From contig OZ023210.1 in NCBI GenBank assembly GCA_963995525.1, forward strand, positions 65,026,921-65,090,920: a stretch of 64,000 nucleotides of DNA, read 5' to 3'. Within the stretch, counting starts at the first letter, position 1; each line of letters starts with the position of its first letter. The DNA comes from Escarpia spicata. Lineage: Eukaryota > Annelida > Polychaeta > Sabellida > Siboglinidae. Shown in pieces: positions 61,965-64,000 of this stretch. The notes under the pieces were generated by a model that worked only from the letters and a program-made list of their open reading frames with translations, ran no database searches and was not told the DNA's origin. A program made the position numbers and the translations under genes.

Positions 61965-64000
61965 TCCCCACCCCACACTGACCTGTCTACACTCCCCACC
62001 CCCACACTGTGACCAGTCTACATTCCCCACCCCCATACTGAGCTGTCTACACTCCCCACCCCCAAACTGTGACCTGTGTACATTCCCCACCCCCACACTG
62101 TGACCTGTGTAAACTCACACCCCACACTGTGACCTATGTACACTCCCCACCCCCAAACTGTGACCGGTGTACATTCCCCACCCCCACTCTGTGACCTGTG
62201 TAAACTCACACACAACACTGTGACCTGTCTACATTCCCCACCTCCAAACTGTGACCTGTCTACATTCCCCAACCCCAAACTGTGACCTGTGTACATTCCC
62301 CACCCCCACACTGTGACCTGTGTAAACTCACACACCACACTGTGACCTATGTACACTCCCCACTCCCAAACTGTGACATGTGTACACTCCCCACCCCCAC
62401 TCTGTGACCTGTGTACATTACCCACCCCCAAACTGTGACATGTGTTCACTCCCCACCCCCACTCTGTGACCTGTGTACATTACCCACCCCCACCCTTTGA
62501 CCTGTCTACACTCCCCACCCCCACACTGTGACCTGTCTACACTCCCCACCTCCAAACTGACATGTGTACACTCCCCACCCCTACACTTTGACCTGTCTAC
62601 ACTCCCCACCCCCACACTGTGACCTGTCTACACTCCCCACCCCCAAACTGTGACCTGTGTACATTCCCCACCCCCACACTGTGACCTGTGTAAACTCACA
62701 CCCCACACTGTGACCTATGTACATTCCCCACCCCCAAACTGCGACATGTGTACACTCCCCACCCCCAAACTGTGACCTGTGTACATTACCCACCCCAAAC
62801 TGTGACCTGTGTACATTCCCCACCCCCACACTGTGACCTGTGTACATTACCCACCCCAAACTGTGACCTGTGTACATTCCCCACCCCCAAACTGTGACCT
62901 GTGTACATTCCCCACCCCCAAACTGTGACCTGTGTACATTACCCACCCCAAACTGTGACCTGTGTACATTCCCCACCCCCACACTGTGACCTGTGTACAT
63001 TACCCACCCCAAACTGTGACCTGTGTACATTACCCACCCCAAACTGTGACCTGTGTACATTCCCCACCCCCAAACTGTGACCTGTGTACATTACCCACCC
63101 CAAACTGTGACCTGTGTACATTACCCACCCCAAACTGTGACCTGTGTAAACTCACACAACACACTGTGACCTATGTACATTCCCCACCCCCAAACTGTGA
63201 CATGTGTACACTCCCCACCCCCACTCTGTGACCTGTGTACATTACCCACCCCCAAACTGTGACCTGTATACATTCCCCACCCCCACACTGTGACCTGTGT
63301 AAACTCACACACCACACTGTGACCTATGTACATTCCCCACCCCCAAACTGTGACATGTGTACACTCCCCACCCCCACTCTGTGACCTATGTACACTCCCC
63401 ACCCCCACACTGTGACCTGTATACATTCCCCACCCCCACACTGTGACCTGTGTAAACTCACACACCACACTGTGACCTATGTACACTCCCCACCCCCAAA
63501 CTGTGACCGGTGTACATTCCCCACCCCCACTCTGTGACCTATGTAAACTTACACCCCACACTGTGACCTGTCTACAATCCCCACCTCCAAACTGTGACCT
63601 GTCTACATTCCCCAACCCCAAACTGTGACCTGTGTACATTCCCCACCCCCACACTGTGACCTGTCTACAATCCCCACCCCCACACTGTGACCTGTGTACA
63701 TTCCCCAACCCCAAACTGTGACCTGTGTACATTCCCCACCCACACACTGTGACCTGTGTACATTCCCCACCCACACACTGTGACCTGTGTAAACTCACAC
63801 ACCACACTGTGACCTATGTACATTACCCACCCCCAAACTGTGACATGTGTACACTCCCCACCCCCATTCTGTGACCTGTGTACATTACCCACCCCCAAAC
63901 TGTGACATGTGTTCACTCCCCACCCCCATTCTGTGACCTGTGTACATTACCCACCCCCACCCTTTGACCTGTCTACACTCCCCACCCCCACACTGTGACC
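61965..64000. repeat. ~31 bp minisatellite, >60 copies, running off the window
   Basis: The unit contains CCCCACCCCCACACTGTGAC and CTGTGTACATT. Variants TAAACTCACACACCACAC, TACACTCCCC and TACATTACCC recur in ordered blocks of several units, indicating higher-order amplification. Minus-strand frames of up to 228 codons are by-products. The array is cut by the window edge. Confidence 0.97.

Noticed and set aside
62018..63916. Minus-strand frames up to 228 codons in the terminal array
   Set aside because: Repeat translation only (GECTHVTVWGWGMYTGHS type).

Overview
The window is animal nuclear DNA: a long, repeat-laden gene with GT-AG introns, non-LTR retrotransposon remnants, small inverted-repeat DNA transposons and several dozen tandem arrays. 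The one gene I can name is a myocardin-related transcription factor (MRTF/MKL family, the actin-regulated SRF coactivator) on the + strand. Its divergence from vertebrate MRTFs and the mix of CR1-like, RTE-like, pogo-like and Harbinger-like elements suggest a marine invertebrate, perhaps a lophotrochozoan such as a mollusc or annelid. That taxonomic guess is weak.

Layout. 1-7.4 kb is 5' flank, with one ~1.4 kb dispersed element (about 272-1670) and three minisatellites. Seven coding exons follow with consistent phase: 7643-7736, 32018-32236, 35535-35600, 51263-51318, 53689-53764, 55694-55855 and 56246 to about 58802. They give 1077 codons if the TAA at 58804 is the end, more if the overlapping GTAAGT is a donor. 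The protein reads: novel N-terminal region, RPEL1 (exon 3, running into exon 4), RPEL2 (exon 5), RPEL3 (exon 6), then in exon 7 a basic B1 box, Gln-rich box, SAP domain, long polyQ runs and leucine zipper. A C-terminal transactivation region is not recognisable and may lie beyond the window.

The introns (24.3, 3.3, 15.7, 2.4, 1.9 and 0.4 kb) are largely tandem repeats. Intron 1 carries a CR1-like reverse transcriptase remnant (13.9-14.9 kb), a Harbinger-like element (22.73-23.92 kb, TTA duplication), a pogo/Tigger-like MITE (28.28-28.84 kb, TA duplication) and many minisatellites. Intron 3 carries a 1.49 kb near-perfect foldback (45.6-47.1 kb) with a tRNA-like Pol III module in each arm, an RTE-like 3' tail, and two separate arrays of the same 27-bp family. 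The 3' flank holds an 18-bp array, a second, inverted copy of the 1.4 kb element and a ~31-bp array running off the window end.

The most unusual feature is that three MRTF exons (3, 4 and 6) end at tandem arrays that begin at, or include, their own 5' splice site. After exon 4, about 19 copies of a 9-nt exon-like core are each flanked by a pyrimidine tract with CAG and, in nearly all, a strong GTGAGT. After exon 3, a 69-bp unit copies the exon tail and donor, and the donor is GT to AT mutated in most copies. This looks like repeated amplification of splice-site-spanning segments inside one transcription unit, with possible consequences for alternative splicing of the actin-binding RPEL region.
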